Made by a program: the position numbers and the translations under genes. This document shows, piece after piece, positions 5,422 through 6,261 of a stretch of DNA of 6,261 nt. The notes beneath the pieces are model-generated. The model did no database searches. It was not told where the DNA came from and worked only from the letters and a program-made list of their open reading frames with translations. The DNA is from Christensenellaceae bacterium (GTDB lineage: Bacteria > Bacillota > Clostridia > Christensenellales > Aristaeellaceae): assembly GCA_017881705.1 (NCBI GenBank), contig JADGQP010000186.1:1-6261 (forward strand), written 5' to 3'. Every line of letters starts with the position of its first letter. Within the stretch, counting starts at the first letter, position 1.

Positions 5422-6261
5422 TGGCGCGGCGAAGCCCAGAGCTTCTGGCGCCCGCCGGCGGCATGGACCAGCTGAAGGCGGCGCTGCGCTTCGGCGCGGA
5501 CGCGGTATACGGCGGGCTTAGCCAATACGGGCTGCGAGCCGCCGCTGAAAACTTTACACCGGAAACCCTGGCGGAAGCGACGGCGGAAACGCACAGGCAG
5601 GGTAAGCGTTTTTACGTTACGCTGAATACCCTGCCTTTCGACCGCGACATGGAAGGTTACGTACGCACGGCAAAGGAAGCCGCGGCGGCGGGGGCGGATG
5701 CGCTAATCGTGAGCGATTTGGGCGCGGCGCTGACATTATACGAAGCGCTGCCCGCAATGCCCCTGCATATCAGCACCCAGGCGAACGTGCTGAACACCCG
5801 CACAGCTACCCACTATTTCGAGAGCGTACATGCGCAGCGGATTGTGCTTTCGCGGGAAATGAGTCTTGAGGACATCCGCGCGATGCGCATCGGGGTACCT
5901 GCCGAATTGGAGCTGGAGGCGTTCGTGCACGGCTCGATGTGCGTAGCCTACAGCGGGCGCTGCCTGCTCAGCGCCGTATTGACAGGCCGCAGCGCCAACC
6001 GCGGCGAGTGTGCCCAACCCTGCCGCTGGCATTATGCCGTGGCAGAGGAGAAACGCCCGGGCCAATGGATGCCACTTACGCAAGGCGAGCGCGGTACTGA
6101 GCTGTTTTCCGCCGGAGACCTGTGCATGCTCCCGCATCTTCCCGCGCTGATTGATGCGGGCGTGAGCAGCTTGAAAATCGAGGGCCGTATGAAAACGGCC
6201 TATTATGTCGCCACCATTACGTCGGCTTACCGCCAGGCGTTGGACGCTCTGCAAAACGAAG
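5421..6261 (+). CDS. Peptidase U32 family protein (TrhP/RlhA-type RNA hydroxylation), N-terminal part
   Basis: The ATG overlaps the mltG stop by one base (TAATG), and 280 codons are visible before the window ends. The protein opens with PELLAPAGGMDQLKAALRFG (6-25), a common start in the family. The U32 signature runs from Glu166 (EAFVHGSMCVAYSGRCLLS). Four cysteines with C-x6-C-x15-C-x3-C spacing (174, 181, 197, 201) match the iron-sulfur ligands known from TrhP/RlhA proteins. SSLKIEGRMKTAYYVATI (249-266) resembles the YegQ/YrrO branch, whose members exceed 400 residues. Despite the family name, studied members take part in prephenate-dependent hydroxylation of tRNA U34 or 23S rRNA. I see no good ribosome site of its own, which fits translation by re-initiation after mltG. 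Which RNA is the target is not determined here. Confidence 0.92.
   Translation, partial: MARRSPELLAPAGGMDQLKAALRFGADAVYGGLSQYGLRAAAENFTPETLAEATAETHRQGKRFYVTLNTLPFDRDMEGYVRTAKEAAAAGADALIVSDLGAALTLYEALPAMPLHISTQANVLNTRTATHYFESVHAQRIVLSREMSLEDIRAMRIGVPAELELEAFVHGSMCVAYSGRCLLSAVLTGRSANRGECAQPCRWHYAVAEEKRPGQWMPLTQGERGTELFSAGDLCMLPHLPALIDAGVSSLKIEGRMKTAYYVATITSAYRQALDALQNE

Noticed and set aside
5736..6254. A 172-codon antisense frame within the U32 gene
   Set aside because: The + strand frame carries the U32 signature and the four-cysteine pattern; the antisense frame is a by-product of codon composition.

Overview
The window looks like chromosomal DNA from a GC-rich member of the Bacillota, most plausibly a gut-type Clostridia. 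This is an inference from gene families (COG1101-type ABC ATPase, LacI-family regulator, intracellular GH51 arabinofuranosidase, YlbF-family protein, MltG, peptidase U32), strong AGGAG-type ribosome binding sites and GC-rich codon use. No gene points firmly to a genus.

Layout. Bases 1-227 hold the 3' end of an ABC-transporter ATPase on the + strand. A perfect 13-bp hairpin ending in a short T run separates it from a convergent LacI-family repressor gene (288-1304, - strand). Across a 340-bp divergent intergenic region lies a GH51 alpha-L-arabinofuranosidase gene (1645-3156, +). That region carries a near-consensus sigma-A promoter (TTGACA, 17 bp, TGC-TATTTT). Just downstream of the predicted transcription start is a CG-centred 16-bp palindrome, and a hairpin lies in the leader. 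The simplest reading is that the divergent LacI-type protein represses the arabinofuranosidase until an arabinose-related ligand is present.

Bases 3157-3843 contain no credible gene. The first part is featureless apart from small hairpins. The second part (3361-3731) is a tandem repeat: two long hairpin-rich units about 95% identical apart from one 22-bp indel, followed by a 21-bp third partial copy. Each unit ends in a symmetrical A6/T6 hairpin that could terminate transcription in both directions. This is the most unusual structure in the window.

Bases 3844-6261 form a co-directional, probably co-transcribed housekeeping group: a YlbF-family helical protein, the endolytic transglycosylase MltG, and a peptidase-U32-family protein (TrhP/RlhA type, cut off by the window end). 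The mltG stop and the U32 start overlap in TAATG. Pairing of mltG with U32 genes is also known in Bacillus subtilis (yrrL-yrrM-yrrN-yrrO); here the intervening methyltransferase gene is absent.

I found no wholly new system. The parts that best repay a second look are the repeat element, the lacI/abf control region and the mltG-U32 coupling.
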